IMG/VR virus record: IMGVR_UViG_3300037247_002025
Coordinates: 1 to 43,989 of that record
DNA: 43,989 bases
From: a virus
Reading direction: 5' to 3' (one strand)
Shown: in pieces, positions 16,901 through 25,242 of the stretch
Numbering within the stretch: position 1 is the stretch's first letter
Layout: the number at the start of each line of letters is the position of its first letter
Translations under genes and position numbers: made by a program
Notes under the pieces: model-generated
Database searches by the model: none
What the model was told of the DNA's origin: nothing
Seen by the model: the letters and a program-made list of their open reading frames with translations, nothing else

Positions 16901-16922
16901 GGGGGCGCCCTTCGACGCCCCC
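16901..16922 (-). terminator. Hairpin after the major capsid gene
   Basis: Inverted repeat GGGGGCG / CGCCCCC (16901-16907 and 16916-16922) around an 8-base loop, directly downstream of the capsid stop. No U-tract follows on the minus strand, so it is probably an attenuator or mRNA 3' stabiliser that separates capsid expression from the genes after it. The major tail protein gene has a comparable hairpin. Confidence 0.5.
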
Positions 16923-16942
16923 GTCCCGCACTATTCAGCAGT

Positions 16943-18106
16943 TTACGACTCCGTGCCGTCCTGCGCGTAGGTGACCCGGGGGTCGATCTGCGTGCCCCCC
17001 ATGATGTGGCGAACCCGCCACAGCATGGAGTCGCTCTCGAAGTCGCCCTCGAGCGGACCCGCCGCGCCGCCGCCCACCGCTACCTTGTTCGGGGCCTTCA
17101 TCACCAGCTCCGGACTGGTCCGCCCCGCCAGGAAGTTGAGCCGCGCCGCCTGCCCCGACGCCAGCTTCGCGAACACGTACCAGGTGGTGTCCTTGTTCGC
17201 GCTCTCGTCGACGATCGGCAGGTACTCGTTGACGTGGCCGGTGATGCTCATCAACCGCACGGTGCTAATTTCCCGGCCCTCCACCGTGCTCGCCACCGAG
17301 ACCGCCTGCAGGATCTTGAGCATGTCGAACTCCAGCGTCGGCGGGACGACCAGCTCGAATCCGATGATGATGATCGGCAGGCCCTCCTGGTCCGTCTGCT
17401 GCCGCATCAAGCTCACCGTGGTCCCGAGGTTGACCGCGCCGCTGGTGCCGCTCAGCTTTAGGTCGCCCTTGTTGGTGATGGCCTTCCCGTCGATCGGGTG
17501 CGTGACCGTCGCCCCGTAGAGCGAGGCGTGTGGCCCCGCCGCGTCCGCGATCAGGCCGGTGGCCTCGAAGAACTCGGTCACCAGGGCGGCGTTCAGGAGC
17601 CGCTCCCCGATGTCCCGAAATGCCCCGAGCTCATAGTCGGCCAGCACGGTCTCCCAGGCCAGACCGAAGAGGCGGCCATACTTCTCGAGGGTGATCGCGG
17701 TCTTGCCCTCGTCCAGTTCCTTGTCCTGCTTGTACTCGCCGCGGATCTTTACCTTCGGCAGCTTGTCCTGCAGCCCCCAGATCCCTAGGATCTCCTGGCC
17801 CGAGGCCCGAAAGTCCTTCTGGGTACCGACGCCGATGTAGCTGCGCCAGTCCGGCTTCGACAGCACGTATTTCGCGTGCAGCGACCGCTCCAGGATATTG
17901 CCAAAGAGGATCGGAAAGTCCGACATGGTCGAGGCCTCCCGCAGAAGGTACAACCGCTTGTGGGCGCTATGCCCCCGCTCGTTGAGGATCAGGGCCTGCA
18001 GCGCGTCGAACTTTTCCTTAAAGTTCTCGACGCTGTGCGCCTGGTCTCCCATGCTGGGGTCCAGCCTGCCCTCCATAACTTCCAAGATGTTAAGTTTCTT
18101 CCGCAT
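16943..18106 (-). CDS. Major capsid protein
   Basis: A 387-residue protein with strong Shine-Dalgarno AAAGGAG. The N-terminal ~70 residues are helical and charged. The body has EYKQDKELDEGKTAITLEKYG, GLAWETVLADYELGAF, AALVTEFFEATGL, LRVPPTLEF-type text (ELVVPPTLEFDMLKIL) and a C-terminal strand region with FESDSMLWRVRHIMGGTQID. These follow the pattern of HK97-fold capsid proteins of the Mu-like/DUF2190-associated group. The DUF2190 gene and the protease-scaffold gene directly upstream fit this call. The fold is inferred; no delta-domain boundary was established. Confidence 0.85.
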   Translation of the reverse strand: MRKKLNILEVMEGRLDPSMGDQAHSVENFKEKFDALQALILNERGHSAHKRLYLLREASTMSDFPILFGNILERSLHAKYVLSKPDWRSYIGVGTQKDFRASGQEILGIWGLQDKLPKVKIRGEYKQDKELDEGKTAITLEKYGRLFGLAWETVLADYELGAFRDIGERLLNAALVTEFFEATGLIADAAGPHASLYGATVTHPIDGKAITNKGDLKLSGTSGAVNLGTTVSLMRQQTDQEGLPIIIIGFELVVPPTLEFDMLKILQAVSVASTVEGREISTVRLMSITGHVNEYLPIVDESANKDTTWYVFAKLASGQAARLNFLAGRTSPELVMKAPNKVAVGGGAAGPLEGDFESDSMLWRVRHIMGGTQIDPRVTYAQDGTES

Positions 18107-18118
18107 GGTTTGCTCCTT

Positions 18119-18508
18119 TTACCCTACCTCCGCCTTCTGCAAGACGGGGATGGTGGCGGTTCCGCCGGACGTAACGGTCCCGAGGGCGTACCCGAAGAAC
18201 GTACCCAGGGTAAAGTCCTTGTTCAGCTGGTCCTCGGCGTCGTCGATGTATAGCTTGTCGCCGATCGCCACCGCCTCGTCCGCCGGCGTCTCGTTCCGCC
18301 CGGTTACCAGCAACCGATAGACGCCCTTGCGGTCCATCGGGATCAGGTCGGTCGAAGCCAGGGCCGTGTTCTGCGCCACGCCCGTGAGAAAGTCCCCCGC
18401 GCCCCAGAACGCCGGCGCACCCGACTGGATGAGACCGGACGCTTGCGGGGTCAGGGTGCTCTCAAGCACGGTAAGAATATCACCTTTCTGTTCCCAGTTT
18501 TTCGCCAT
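18119..18508 (-). CDS. DUF2190-type capsid accessory protein
   Basis: A 129-residue beta-rich protein. The text IPMDRKGVYRLLVTG, AVAIGDKLYIDDAEDQL and GYALGTVTSGGTATIPVL is the DUF2190 pattern (a strand, GDxxY, then GxAL...G). Such small proteins commonly lie between protease/scaffold and capsid genes and are thought to decorate or stabilise the head. Strong ribosome site GGGAGGAACAGCG; 12 bases before the capsid gene. Confidence 0.75.
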   Translation of the reverse strand: MAKNWEQKGDILTVLESTLTPQASGLIQSGAPAFWGAGDFLTGVAQNTALASTDLIPMDRKGVYRLLVTGRNETPADEAVAIGDKLYIDDAEDQLNKDFTLGTFFGYALGTVTSGGTATIPVLQKAEVG

Positions 18509-18526
18509 CGCTGTTCCTCCCGCCGC

Positions 18527-19030
18527 TTAGTAGCGGCCGTCCTCTGCGGCGACCTTAGCCTCGGCCTCGGACAGTCCCATCTTCTGGAACCGTCCTACCC
18601 GCGCCTTCCGGTCCGCCTCTACCTTGACCGCGTCGCCGGCACCATCACCACTACCGTCGCCGTCGCCGCCGCCCAGGTCGGTAACTTGATCGGGGGCCAC
18701 TTCCTTCATGAACTTAACCATACTGGTCACGGCCTCCTTCATCCCCTCGTCGGTCTTGGCGTCCTTGAACTGAGCCAGGACGCGCTCCTGCGCCTTCTTG
18801 GGGAGCTTCGACTCTTCGAGGAGCTTCTTCAGTACTTTGTTGGCCTCGGCGATCGCCGTAACCTTCGCGACTTCCTTCGTGACCTCCTCCGCCTTCTTCA
18901 ACTTCTCTTGCGTCTCCTTGAGTTCGACCTTGATCTTGTCGACTGCCTTGGTCTCGGCCGCCTCGGTAAGAGTCTTGAGTTCCTTTTCCTTCGCCTTGAG
19001 CTGCTCGCGCAGCTGCTCTACCTCGTTCAT
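18527..19030 (-). CDS. Scaffold protein from nested in-frame start
   Basis: Inside the protease gene, GGAGGAAACACC precedes an in-frame ATG at 19030 (Met205), a full Shine-Dalgarno at ideal distance. The product would be 167 residues: a Glu/Lys-rich coiled coil (LREQLKAKEKELKTL) plus a flexible Gly/Asp stretch and a C-terminal helical tail. Making scaffold in excess over a protease-scaffold fusion from a nested start is known from lambda C/Nu3-type genes. The start lies just past the protease domain, as expected. Confidence 0.75.
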   Translation of the reverse strand: MNEVEQLREQLKAKEKELKTLTEAAETKAVDKIKVELKETQEKLKKAEEVTKEVAKVTAIAEANKVLKKLLEESKLPKKAQERVLAQFKDAKTDEGMKEAVTSMVKFMKEVAPDQVTDLGGGDGDGSGDGAGDAVKVEADRKARVGRFQKMGLSEAEAKVAAEDGRY

Positions 19031-19642
19031 GGTGTTTCCTCCGTTAGATTCTATGAGCTCGATAAGATCTGGGCGCCGCTCCCGCAGCTGCGCGAGCGAT
19101 ACCACGTCCAGGTCTAGCTCATCGCTTGCTCTTGCTGACTCCAAAACCTCTACCCCGCCGCCCGCGGAGGGATACGTCACAAAATCTACCGAGCGGCCAA
19201 GAATGAGCCGCTCTACCAGCTGGGTCCGGTGGCCCTCGATCTCGGCGTCCGAGGCCTCCCCGGCCGCGCGGATCGAGACCCCCATCTCCCCCAGCTTCTT
19301 GTGCTGGGCGAGGTTCTCCAGCTTCTTCTTAAACTCCGGGTCGATCACCGCCGCGGTCGCGCGCACGCGCCCATCGTCCTCGACCCACAGGCTCGTGAGG
19401 CTCGCGGCCCAGTCCCGCACCGAGCCCTCCGGCCGGGCCTGCTCCTCCCGCTCGGTCGCGTGGTCGATGAACATCTTGGCGCCCTCGAAGATCTTATAGT
19501 CCCGCTTGAGCACCTCCGCCGGATAGAAGCGCCGCTTGCTCTTATTGAAGCCGGGCTCGATCACCGTCAGCGTGATCTCTCCCCTCGCGGCGTCGTAGGC
19601 GCCCTCCTCGAAGGCGTTAGCCTGTCGCAGCATCTTTCGCAT
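18527..19642 (-). CDS. Prohead protease fused to scaffold
   Basis: A 371-residue protein. Residues 1-~170 form a protease domain of the herpesvirus/prohead-protease fold: SKRRFYPAEVLKR, MFIDHATEREE (His61 candidate), AAVIDPEF, GEMGVSIRAAGE (Ser123 candidate) and SVDFVTYPSAGGG. Residues 205-~310 are Glu/Lys-rich coiled coil, then a Gly/Asp linker and a short C-terminal helix. The protease cleaves scaffold and itself during head maturation; the coiled coil is the scaffold. An internal start at Met205 would also make the scaffold separately. The catalytic residues are inferred from position in the fold. Confidence 0.8.
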   Translation of the reverse strand: MRKMLRQANAFEEGAYDAARGEITLTVIEPGFNKSKRRFYPAEVLKRDYKIFEGAKMFIDHATEREEQARPEGSVRDWAASLTSLWVEDDGRVRATAAVIDPEFKKKLENLAQHKKLGEMGVSIRAAGEASDAEIEGHRTQLVERLILGRSVDFVTYPSAGGGVEVLESARASDELDLDVVSLAQLRERRPDLIELIESNGGNTMNEVEQLREQLKAKEKELKTLTEAAETKAVDKIKVELKETQEKLKKAEEVTKEVAKVTAIAEANKVLKKLLEESKLPKKAQERVLAQFKDAKTDEGMKEAVTSMVKFMKEVAPDQVTDLGGGDGDGSGDGAGDAVKVEADRKARVGRFQKMGLSEAEAKVAAEDGRY

Positions 19643-19644
19643 CG

Positions 19645-20007
19645 CTATCCCTCCCCTTCGCCGCCCTCGGCCGGCGCTACATCGCCGCCCTCGGCCGGCG
19701 CTACATCGCCGCCCGAGGCCGGCGCTACATCGCCGCCCTCCGGCTCTGATTCTTCCTCTACTACCTCCGGCTCCGGCTCTGATTCTTCCTCTACTACCTC
19801 CGGCTCCGGCTCTGATTCTTCCTCTACTACCTCCGGCTCCGGCTTTGATTTTCCTTTCCTACAGATGCTCGCGTCGATCAAGACGGTCTGCCCCGGGGCG
19901 ACCGTCACCGAGATTCGATCGCTCGAGTGCCGACCCGAGATCTTACCCTCTACGATCACGGTATCCTCGTTCTCGAGGTTCTTTCCGTTTTTGTCCTTCC
20001 AGCTCAT
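19645..20007 (-). CDS. Acidic repeat protein of the head operon
   Basis: A 120-residue protein. Residues 1-53 form a compact domain (DTVIVEGKISGRHSSDRISV, then VLIDASICRKGK). The rest is low complexity: three copies of an 11-residue unit PEPEVVEEESE and three of an 8-residue unit GGDVAPAE/S, ending GGEGEG. The tail is strongly acidic and disordered. Ribosome site AGGAGGATACC is strong. Position between minor head and protease genes suggests a head-assembly or internal head role. No family recognised. Confidence 0.65.
   Translation of the reverse strand: MSWKDKNGKNLENEDTVIVEGKISGRHSSDRISVTVAPGQTVLIDASICRKGKSKPEPEVVEEESEPEPEVVEEESEPEPEVVEEESEPEGGDVAPASGGDVAPAEGGDVAPAEGGEGEG
19660..19850 (-). 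repeat. Two adjacent coding microrepeat arrays (24-base x3 and 33-base x3)
   Basis: The 24-base units (starts at 19660, 19684, 19708) encode GGDVAPAE or GGDVAPAS, and the 33-base units (about 19738-19850) encode PEPEVVEEESE. Units are almost identical in DNA, unlike typical diverged protein repeats, so they are recent expansions and likely vary in number between related phages. Unit lengths are multiples of three, so changes keep the frame. Confidence 0.9.
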
Positions 20008-20165
20008 GGTATCCTCCTATGATTCCGAGGGGACCGGCAACCCAACCGGCCCCCTTGCCCTCTGGCTGCGGTTAAGCGGCCGCGGGAAGTTCCATTGGTT
20101 TGGCACTTGTTTATTTGCACGCGTTCTACCTGTGCACCAAGCCAACCCAAGAATAGGCCACATCA
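20008..20165 (-). promoter_or_regulatory. Gap before the capsid-module genes, with TATAAT and a hairpin
   Basis: This 158-base gap is one of few between left-arm genes. On the minus strand TATAAT lies at 20170-20165, overlapping the minor head stop, though no well-spaced -35 box is visible (TTGATA lies 22 bases upstream, too far). Near the downstream gene a stem GGGGGCCGG / CCGGTCCCC forms. It may be a secondary promoter or leader for the acidic protein, protease and capsid genes. Weak evidence. Confidence 0.3.
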
Positions 20166-20945
20166 TTATAATTCCCCCGGCGCCCGCGCCGGTATCAACG
20201 TACACGCGCAGTTCGGGTGGAACGGCGGGTGCGCGTGTCCGCTCTGAAAGTCCTGGGCCATCGCGATCGGTCCCTGGCCCTCGTTCGCGATGCAGATCGG
20301 GCAGGGGACGACCGAGAGCACCGTCGTCTTGTACAGCGCCCCGGCCCGCTTGTAGCGGCTAAAGCTGGCCTGGGTCACGGCCTCGTTCATCTCCGTATTG
20401 GCGATGAGGTTCGACCGGAATACGCTCATGTCGAGCACCGTCCGGCGGATCAGCCGCCCCAGCCCGTCGACGCCCAGCCGGTCGCGGAGGCCGGAGGCGA
20501 TCGTGGTTCGCATCAGCTTCCGGGTGGTCTCGTTGATGCCCGTGATGAGGACCGCCGACCGCGCGCTCGCGTAGGCGTACGCCTCGGTGTCCTGCTCGAT
20601 GAACTCGCTGTCCCGCCGCAGGATCTTCTCCGCGAAGATCCGCCCGCTGACGAAGGCATCCTCGAGGTTCGAGATCAAGATCTGGTCGAGCTGGGGGTCC
20701 AGGGCCGTGAGCACCGGCTCCAGCATCCGGTCCGCGATGAAGTGGGCCTCGGGGATGCCGGCCAGGCGCTCCAGCTGCAGGGCGTCGATCGCCCGCTCCA
20801 CCTGGCGGAAGTAGAAGCGCAGGTCCTGCCGCATCCGGCGGATGAGCCGCTGCCCGGCCACCGACTGGATGCCCTTCAGGCCTAACGCCTCTTCCAACAT
20901 AAAGACCTCGCCTAAGATCTCATCTACTAGAGCTGGACTAACCAC
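20166..20945 (-). CDS. Minor head protein / head morphogenesis (SPP1 gp7, Mu F-like)
   Basis: Encodes 259 residues with a GTG start at 20945 inside the last codons of the portal gene (AAGAGG upstream); an ATG at residue 16 is an alternative. Residues ~140-250 carry the gp7/F signature: RTVLDMSVFRSNLIANTEMN, then VVPCPICIANEGQG and HPPFHPNCACTL, with Cys-x2-Cys and His/Cys residues that can bind metal. These minor head proteins attach to the portal and act in head assembly and DNA ejection. Directly follows the portal, as in SPP1-like phages. Confidence 0.85.
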   Translation of the reverse strand: MVSPALVDEILGEVFMLEEALGLKGIQSVAGQRLIRRMRQDLRFYFRQVERAIDALQLERLAGIPEAHFIADRMLEPVLTALDPQLDQILISNLEDAFVSGRIFAEKILRRDSEFIEQDTEAYAYASARSAVLITGINETTRKLMRTTIASGLRDRLGVDGLGRLIRRTVLDMSVFRSNLIANTEMNEAVTQASFSRYKRAGALYKTTVLSVVPCPICIANEGQGPIAMAQDFQSGHAHPPFHPNCACTLIPARAPGEL

Positions 20946-22602
20946 GATTCTGCCTCTTGAAGAACTCGATCTGCTGAAGCCGCTTCTTCGCCTCCCCCTC
21001 GGTGGCGAAGGCGCCCAGCCGCTTTCCCTCCTTACTAAAGATGACCCACCTTCCCTCGACGTGGCGGATAACCTCCTCGAACGCGACCTCCTTGAAGAGG
21101 ATCTCCCGCAGCGTGCGGAGGGCCTCGGGCAGCTGGGCCGCCATCTGCTCGGCCTGGTCCGGCGTCAGCGGTTCATCAGACGTAAGCTTTTCCGCCTTCT
21201 CCGCTTGCTCCTTCATGATCCGCTTGACGATCTCCGCCACGTTGTTGAGCCGGTACGCGCTCAGCGTATGCTGGATCATCTCCGGCTGGCCGGGGATCTC
21301 CGGCTGGGCCGCCTTGACCGCCGTCAGGCTTTGCCCGAGGGTGGCGATGTCCGCGTCGAGGATCGGCGGCAGGTCGATGTCCACCTTCTCGTCCGCCATG
21401 CCGTGCCGGGAGAGCACGAGCGAGAAGAGGTCCTCGTAAAACTCGATCCAGAGCTGGCGGTAGGCCCCAAACGCCTTCCGCATCGGCAGCTCCATCGAGG
21501 TCGAGGTCGCCAGGTTCCCGGTCGAGGGATCGCCGAAGTAATGCAGCATGATGCCGGTCCCGGCCGAGACCATCAGCTTGAAGAGGTCCGAGTCGTCCCG
21601 GCTCTCCCGTCCCCCGGTCGCGCGCGGCATGGCGGACAGGGTAGCCGCCTTGTTCTCCAGCCAGGTCGCGCCGGCGACCGGCGGCGGGTTGGTCTCGCCC
21701 GTCTCCGCGTCCGCGGTCGACTTGAGCTGGGTCTTCGCCGCCGCCAGCGCGCTCGCCCCACCCTGGAGGGTTAGCTTGAGGGCGAACTTTGATAGCGCCT
21801 GGGTAATCGCTACCCGCGAGACCATGAAGCGGCGGTGCTCCCGGCACCAGTCGAGCACCGAGCCCAGCAGGGAGTTCCCGCGCTGGGCGAAGTCGTCGAA
21901 CGGCAGGTGATAGATGTAGACCTTCGACTTCCACCTGATCGTCGCGCCCCTCTCGTCCTTGAGGAGCGGGACCTCCTCCTCGCCGTCCGCGTACGACCAG
22001 TCGAGGTAGTAGATGGTCCGCTGCTGTCCGGCCGGCGTCATGAATTGGCGCTTGTAGAAGACCGGCGACTCCTTATCGTCCGGCAGGCTGACGATATCGG
22101 TGATCTCCAGCGGATCGATCCGCCGAATGATCGGCAGGTCGCCGAAGAGGGCGAAGAAGACCTCGCCGTCCACCAGCAGCTTGGTGCTCGACTTGCGCTG
22201 CCCCCGGGCGCGCAAGATTCGCCGGTTCTTCTTATGCTTCCAGAACTCCTCCAGGACCGCCTGTACCTTGGGCTTCTCCGCCCGAAACGAGAGCCCGTCC
22301 CCGACGGAGTAGTCGGTCCAAAGCCGGACCGCCTGCTTACAGAGCGGGTCGCGGTGCCAGTAGAGCCGGGCGCGCTCCACGATCAGCTGCCGGCTCGCCG
22401 GCTCGAGCTCGCCGCTCCGGGCCGGGCCGCCCAGGCGGATGAAGCCCTTGTCCTCCAGCGCTAGCTCCAGGTCGGCGCGGCTTACCCCGGCCTCCAGGAT
22501 CTCCGGGTCGCGCGCTAGCGCCTCGAGGATCGACTCGTAGGCCGCGGCCTGGGCGACCTCGCTGATCGGGGCGGCGGTTCGCTTCTTTACCTTACGCGGC
22601 AT
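20938..22602 (-). CDS. Portal protein
   Basis: A 554-residue protein with the portal pattern: ARLYWHRDPLCKQAVRLWTD near 78-98, LLVDGEVFFALFGDLPIIRRIDPLEI near 142-168, KVYIYHLPFDDFAQRGNSLL, and the long helix region with TGIMLHYFGDPSTGNLATST. The C-terminal 40 residues (WVIFSKEGKRLGAFATEGEA) form a small extra domain often added to portals of this type. It forms the dodecameric DNA gateway of the head. Ribosome site GGGAGAGG; preceded by the large terminase. Confidence 0.9.
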   Translation of the reverse strand: MPRKVKKRTAAPISEVAQAAAYESILEALARDPEILEAGVSRADLELALEDKGFIRLGGPARSGELEPASRQLIVERARLYWHRDPLCKQAVRLWTDYSVGDGLSFRAEKPKVQAVLEEFWKHKKNRRILRARGQRKSSTKLLVDGEVFFALFGDLPIIRRIDPLEITDIVSLPDDKESPVFYKRQFMTPAGQQRTIYYLDWSYADGEEEVPLLKDERGATIRWKSKVYIYHLPFDDFAQRGNSLLGSVLDWCREHRRFMVSRVAITQALSKFALKLTLQGGASALAAAKTQLKSTADAETGETNPPPVAGATWLENKAATLSAMPRATGGRESRDDSDLFKLMVSAGTGIMLHYFGDPSTGNLATSTSMELPMRKAFGAYRQLWIEFYEDLFSLVLSRHGMADEKVDIDLPPILDADIATLGQSLTAVKAAQPEIPGQPEMIQHTLSAYRLNNVAEIVKRIMKEQAEKAEKLTSDEPLTPDQAEQMAAQLPEALRTLREILFKEVAFEEVIRHVEGRWVIFSKEGKRLGAFATEGEAKKRLQQIEFFKRQNRG

Positions 22603-22622
22603 CGTCTACCTCTCCCAGCTCG

Positions 22623-24134
22623 TCATAGCCCTAGCCTCTGCTCCAGGTCGTCGAGCTCCGGCGAGATGACGACGTTCTCCTCGTAGCTGACCACCGACTC
22701 CGTGGTGTCCTGCCCCGCCGCCGCGTAGAAGGTCAGCCCGTGCACGAAGGCGTCCACCTGGTCGTCGTGCATCCCCTTGTCGAACTCGCACAGCTCGTCG
22801 ATGAAGCCCGGCGTCCACTCCTGGTCGGCTAGGACGTGGACCTGCCCGGCCTCCGGGTAGCCGCTCACCTGGGTCGCCCGCACCCGCTTCTTCAGCAGGG
22901 CCTCGATGGGAAAGACCGGCCAGCGGAAGGTCGGGTCCGCCTGCAGCGCCTGGCGCAGGGAGATCCCCGAGCCCTTGTTCTCGATAATGACCCGGGTCAC
23001 CGGCTGGCGATACCCCTGCTCCACCAGCTCCGCCTCCCGCCGCGCCCGGCGCAGGAGGTCCGGCCACTGAACCCGGTCCCGCCAGACCCGGATGACGTAG
23101 ACCCGATCCTGCACCCGACCCAGCGTCACGCAGGCGGAATAATCGTTCTCCTGCCCCGCCTCGAAGGCGGTATCCCAGATTTGGATAATGTCCTCGAATT
23201 GCGGCACGTCGGTCCGCTTATAGGGCCTAAACCATTCCCGCTTGAAGATGCTGCCGGTAGCGGTCTGCGGGTCCTGCTGGTAGAGCGCGCCCCACCCGAT
23301 CGGCCCCACATCCCGCCGCAACGAGGCGAGCGCATCGACGCCGTAGCGCGAGAGCCAGAGCGCCTTATAAGGCTTCAGCTCATACTTCCCCTCCGGATTA
23401 ACGGCCGGGAGGGTCAGCACCGTCCACTGCTCGCGCTCGGCCTTTAGCAACCGGCCGGCGAGGTCGTCCTCGTGCCAGCGGGTCATCATCAGGACGATCC
23501 ACCCGCCGGGCTGAAGCCGGGTCCGCGCTACCATCGTATACCACTCGTGGCAGTCGTCGCGGTAGACCTTCGAGTAGGCCTGCTTGGCGTTCTTAATCGG
23601 GTCGTCGATGATGAGGCCGTTCGCGCCCTCGCCCGAGATCGAGCCGCCGATCCCGGCCGCGATAAACGACGGCCGGTGGTCGAGCTTGCCCTCGAGCTGC
23701 CAGCGAACGTCCCCGGTCAGGGAGAGCCGAACCTTCGGAAAAAGCTTGCGGTAGGCGGGGCCGTCGACCGTGTCCCGGCACGCGCGGCTCAGGCTCTTCG
23801 CCAGGTTCTCGGCGTACGACGCGCCGATGATCGCGTGCTGGGGGTTCAGCCCCAGGTAGTAGGCCGGGAAGCGGATCGAGGCCAGCTCCGACTTCGAGTG
23901 GCGGGGTGGGGCGAAGATCATCCCGCGCTTGATCTTTCCCCGGGCGATCCGGTCGAGGAACCTGCCGATGAGGTAGTGGTGCCAGGAGACCGCAAAGGTC
24001 GGAAAGGTAAAGGCGGTAAAGGGGATGATGCCGGAGAGGCCCTTCTTACGCTGCCGGCTCTCGAGCGCCGCCGACTCGACGACCTCCAGCGTGAGCTCCT
24101 GCCGCTCCTCAGCGAGGGCTTCGACCAGTTCCAT
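22623..24134 (-). CDS. terL: Terminase large subunit
   Basis: Encodes 503 residues from the ATG at 24134, preferred over the GTG at 24164 because GGAGG precedes it. The ATPase part has the Walker A-like APPRHSKSEL (75-84), GASYAENLAKSLSR and Walker B LIIDDP (~172); MTRWHEDDLAGRL follows as the coupling motif. The nuclease part has IWDTAFEAG, IENKGSG and the C-terminal HDDQVDAF acidic site. It drives packaging and cuts concatemers. Adjacent to the small subunit and portal. The cutting strategy (cos or pac) cannot be settled from this window. Confidence 0.93.
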   Translation of the reverse strand: MELVEALAEERQELTLEVVESAALESRQRKKGLSGIIPFTAFTFPTFAVSWHHYLIGRFLDRIARGKIKRGMIFAPPRHSKSELASIRFPAYYLGLNPQHAIIGASYAENLAKSLSRACRDTVDGPAYRKLFPKVRLSLTGDVRWQLEGKLDHRPSFIAAGIGGSISGEGANGLIIDDPIKNAKQAYSKVYRDDCHEWYTMVARTRLQPGGWIVLMMTRWHEDDLAGRLLKAEREQWTVLTLPAVNPEGKYELKPYKALWLSRYGVDALASLRRDVGPIGWGALYQQDPQTATGSIFKREWFRPYKRTDVPQFEDIIQIWDTAFEAGQENDYSACVTLGRVQDRVYVIRVWRDRVQWPDLLRRARREAELVEQGYRQPVTRVIIENKGSGISLRQALQADPTFRWPVFPIEALLKKRVRATQVSGYPEAGQVHVLADQEWTPGFIDELCEFDKGMHDDQVDAFVHGLTFYAAAGQDTTESVVSYEENVVISPELDDLEQRLGL

Positions 24135-24678
24135 TCGTCTTCTTCCTCCGACCGCCGTTGTCACCCGCGGCCTTGAGCTGCTTGTGCGCCCGGATCAGGA
24201 GCGCGTCGAGCTGCTCGGTCGTCAGCTCCCGCACGCTCTCGACCGTGATCGGTACGTCCACGCGCCCGTAGATCTCGACCCGCGTCGGGGCGTCGAGCCC
24301 GAGGAGCTTCGCGCGCCGGGCGGCGATGACGCCGACCGCAATCCGCGCCCAGCGAAAGTAGTCGAGGGGCAGGGGCTTGAGCTCGGTCCCGCGGTCGTCC
24401 ACGGTTCCCTGGTAGAGTCCCTCGAGGATGGTCGCCTCCGCGAGGTCGAGCTTCTTCTCCTCGAGCCGAACCTTCGCGCCGATCTCCTCGAGGTACGCCG
24501 CCCGCCACTCGGCCATTACCGCGGCGAGGTCCTTGCTGACGGTCGAGCGGGTAACGCCGAGGGTCTCGGCGATCGTATCGTGGGTAAGCGTGCCGGTCAG
24601 ATAGAGCTGCGTCGCCTGGCGCCGACGGTTGGTGATGAGAAACGTTTGCGTTCGAGTTCGCTTAGGGGCGCCGCGCAC
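24109..24678 (-). CDS. terS: Terminase small subunit
   Basis: Encodes 189 residues with a GTG start at 24678 (AGGAGCGAACCTC upstream). Residues ~16-56 form a helix-turn-helix: ATQLYLTGTLTHDTIAETLG followed by VTRSTVSKDLAAV. The middle is helical (GAKVRLEEKKLDLAEATILE), fitting the oligomerisation core, and the C-terminus is basic. It recognises the packaging site and loads the large subunit; the coding regions overlap by 26 bases. It is the first gene of the leftward late operon, so its binding site may lie nearby. Confidence 0.8.
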   Translation of the reverse strand: MRGAPKRTRTQTFLITNRRRQATQLYLTGTLTHDTIAETLGVTRSTVSKDLAAVMAEWRAAYLEEIGAKVRLEEKKLDLAEATILEGLYQGTVDDRGTELKPLPLDYFRWARIAVGVIAARRAKLLGLDAPTRVEIYGRVDVPITVESVRELTTEQLDALLIRAHKQLKAAGDNGGRRKKTNGTGRSPR

Positions 24679-24817
24679 GAGGTTCGCTCCTATATTCGTT
24701 CATCGTCGCGCCCATCTTCGGCGAGTAACCGGAGGTTGTAAAGCTCCGCCGCTCTTTGGTTAACTTTTCCCCGGATATAATATAGTACGGACTCCAAGGT
24801 TTAGCCCCCAAAAAGGT

Positions 24818-25120
24818 CTTTCAAGGACTTACGGACCCGGGCGGGTCCAAGAGGGTCCAGTACGCACATACGAAAGGACTTACGCGCTTATAGCTACGCA
24901 TAGTCCTTTCAATAACTTAGCCTGAAAAGCGAAAGGGCGAAAGTCGTCTTTCAACGACTTACGAGCCCGCGAGGGTCCAGGGGGGCCAGGGTTAAGTCTA
25001 GCGCCTATATACCTATAGGGCAAGATCGGAGTGGACCTGACCCTCTTCTCACTTCACTGATAAAATAAATCTTACCCCTACTGCGTATATACGTCTTAGG
25101 GGGCCAATTTCTCGTAAGTC
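24818..25120. repeat. CTTTCAA / GACTTACG repeat family
   Basis: GACTTACG occurs at 24826-24833, 24877-24884 and 24956-24963, and inverted (CGTAAGTC) at 25113-25120; CTTTCAA at 24818-24824, 24906-24912 and 24948-24954. Two sites form the compound unit CTTTCAA-x-GACTTACG. ACGACTTACGAG (24954-24965) pairs with CTCGTAAGTCGT (25111-25122) as a 12-base inverted repeat. It interleaves with the GGGTCCA family. Confidence 0.7.
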
Positions 25121-25242
25121 GTTTCGTTTCAACGTGCTATACTGGACCCTCAACTTTAGACCTACGGCGATCGTTTTGCCCCTAACTCCTTTCTACGCTA
25201 AGCGTTACGTGGACCCTCGACCTCCGGGGTCCACCGGGTCCA
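24833..25242. repeat. GGGTCCA repeat family
   Basis: Exact copies at 24843-24849, 24853-24859, 24973-24979, 25227-25233 and 25236-25242 on the plus strand, and as TGGACCC at 25143-25149 and 25210-25216. Two near copies add to this: GGACCC at 24833 and TGGACCT at 25032. Seven exact 7-mers in 410 bases is far above chance. Candidates are operator sites or origin iterons. Confidence 0.75.

Noticed and set aside
19660-19850. Possible CRISPR-like array
   Set aside because: Units are contiguous without spacers, and are in-frame protein repeats.
20017-20205. Minus-strand frame of 62 codons at the end of the minor head gene
   Set aside because: No ribosome site and it overlaps the conserved CACTL end of the minor head protein; the gap is better read as leader or promoter.
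22606-23067. Minus-strand frame of 153 codons at the 3' end of terL
   Set aside because: Gly/Ala/Arg low-complexity shadow in another frame of the terminase nuclease domain.
23472-24176. Plus-strand frame of 234 codons across terL
   Set aside because: Antisense to clear terminase motifs; composition is that of a reverse-strand shadow.
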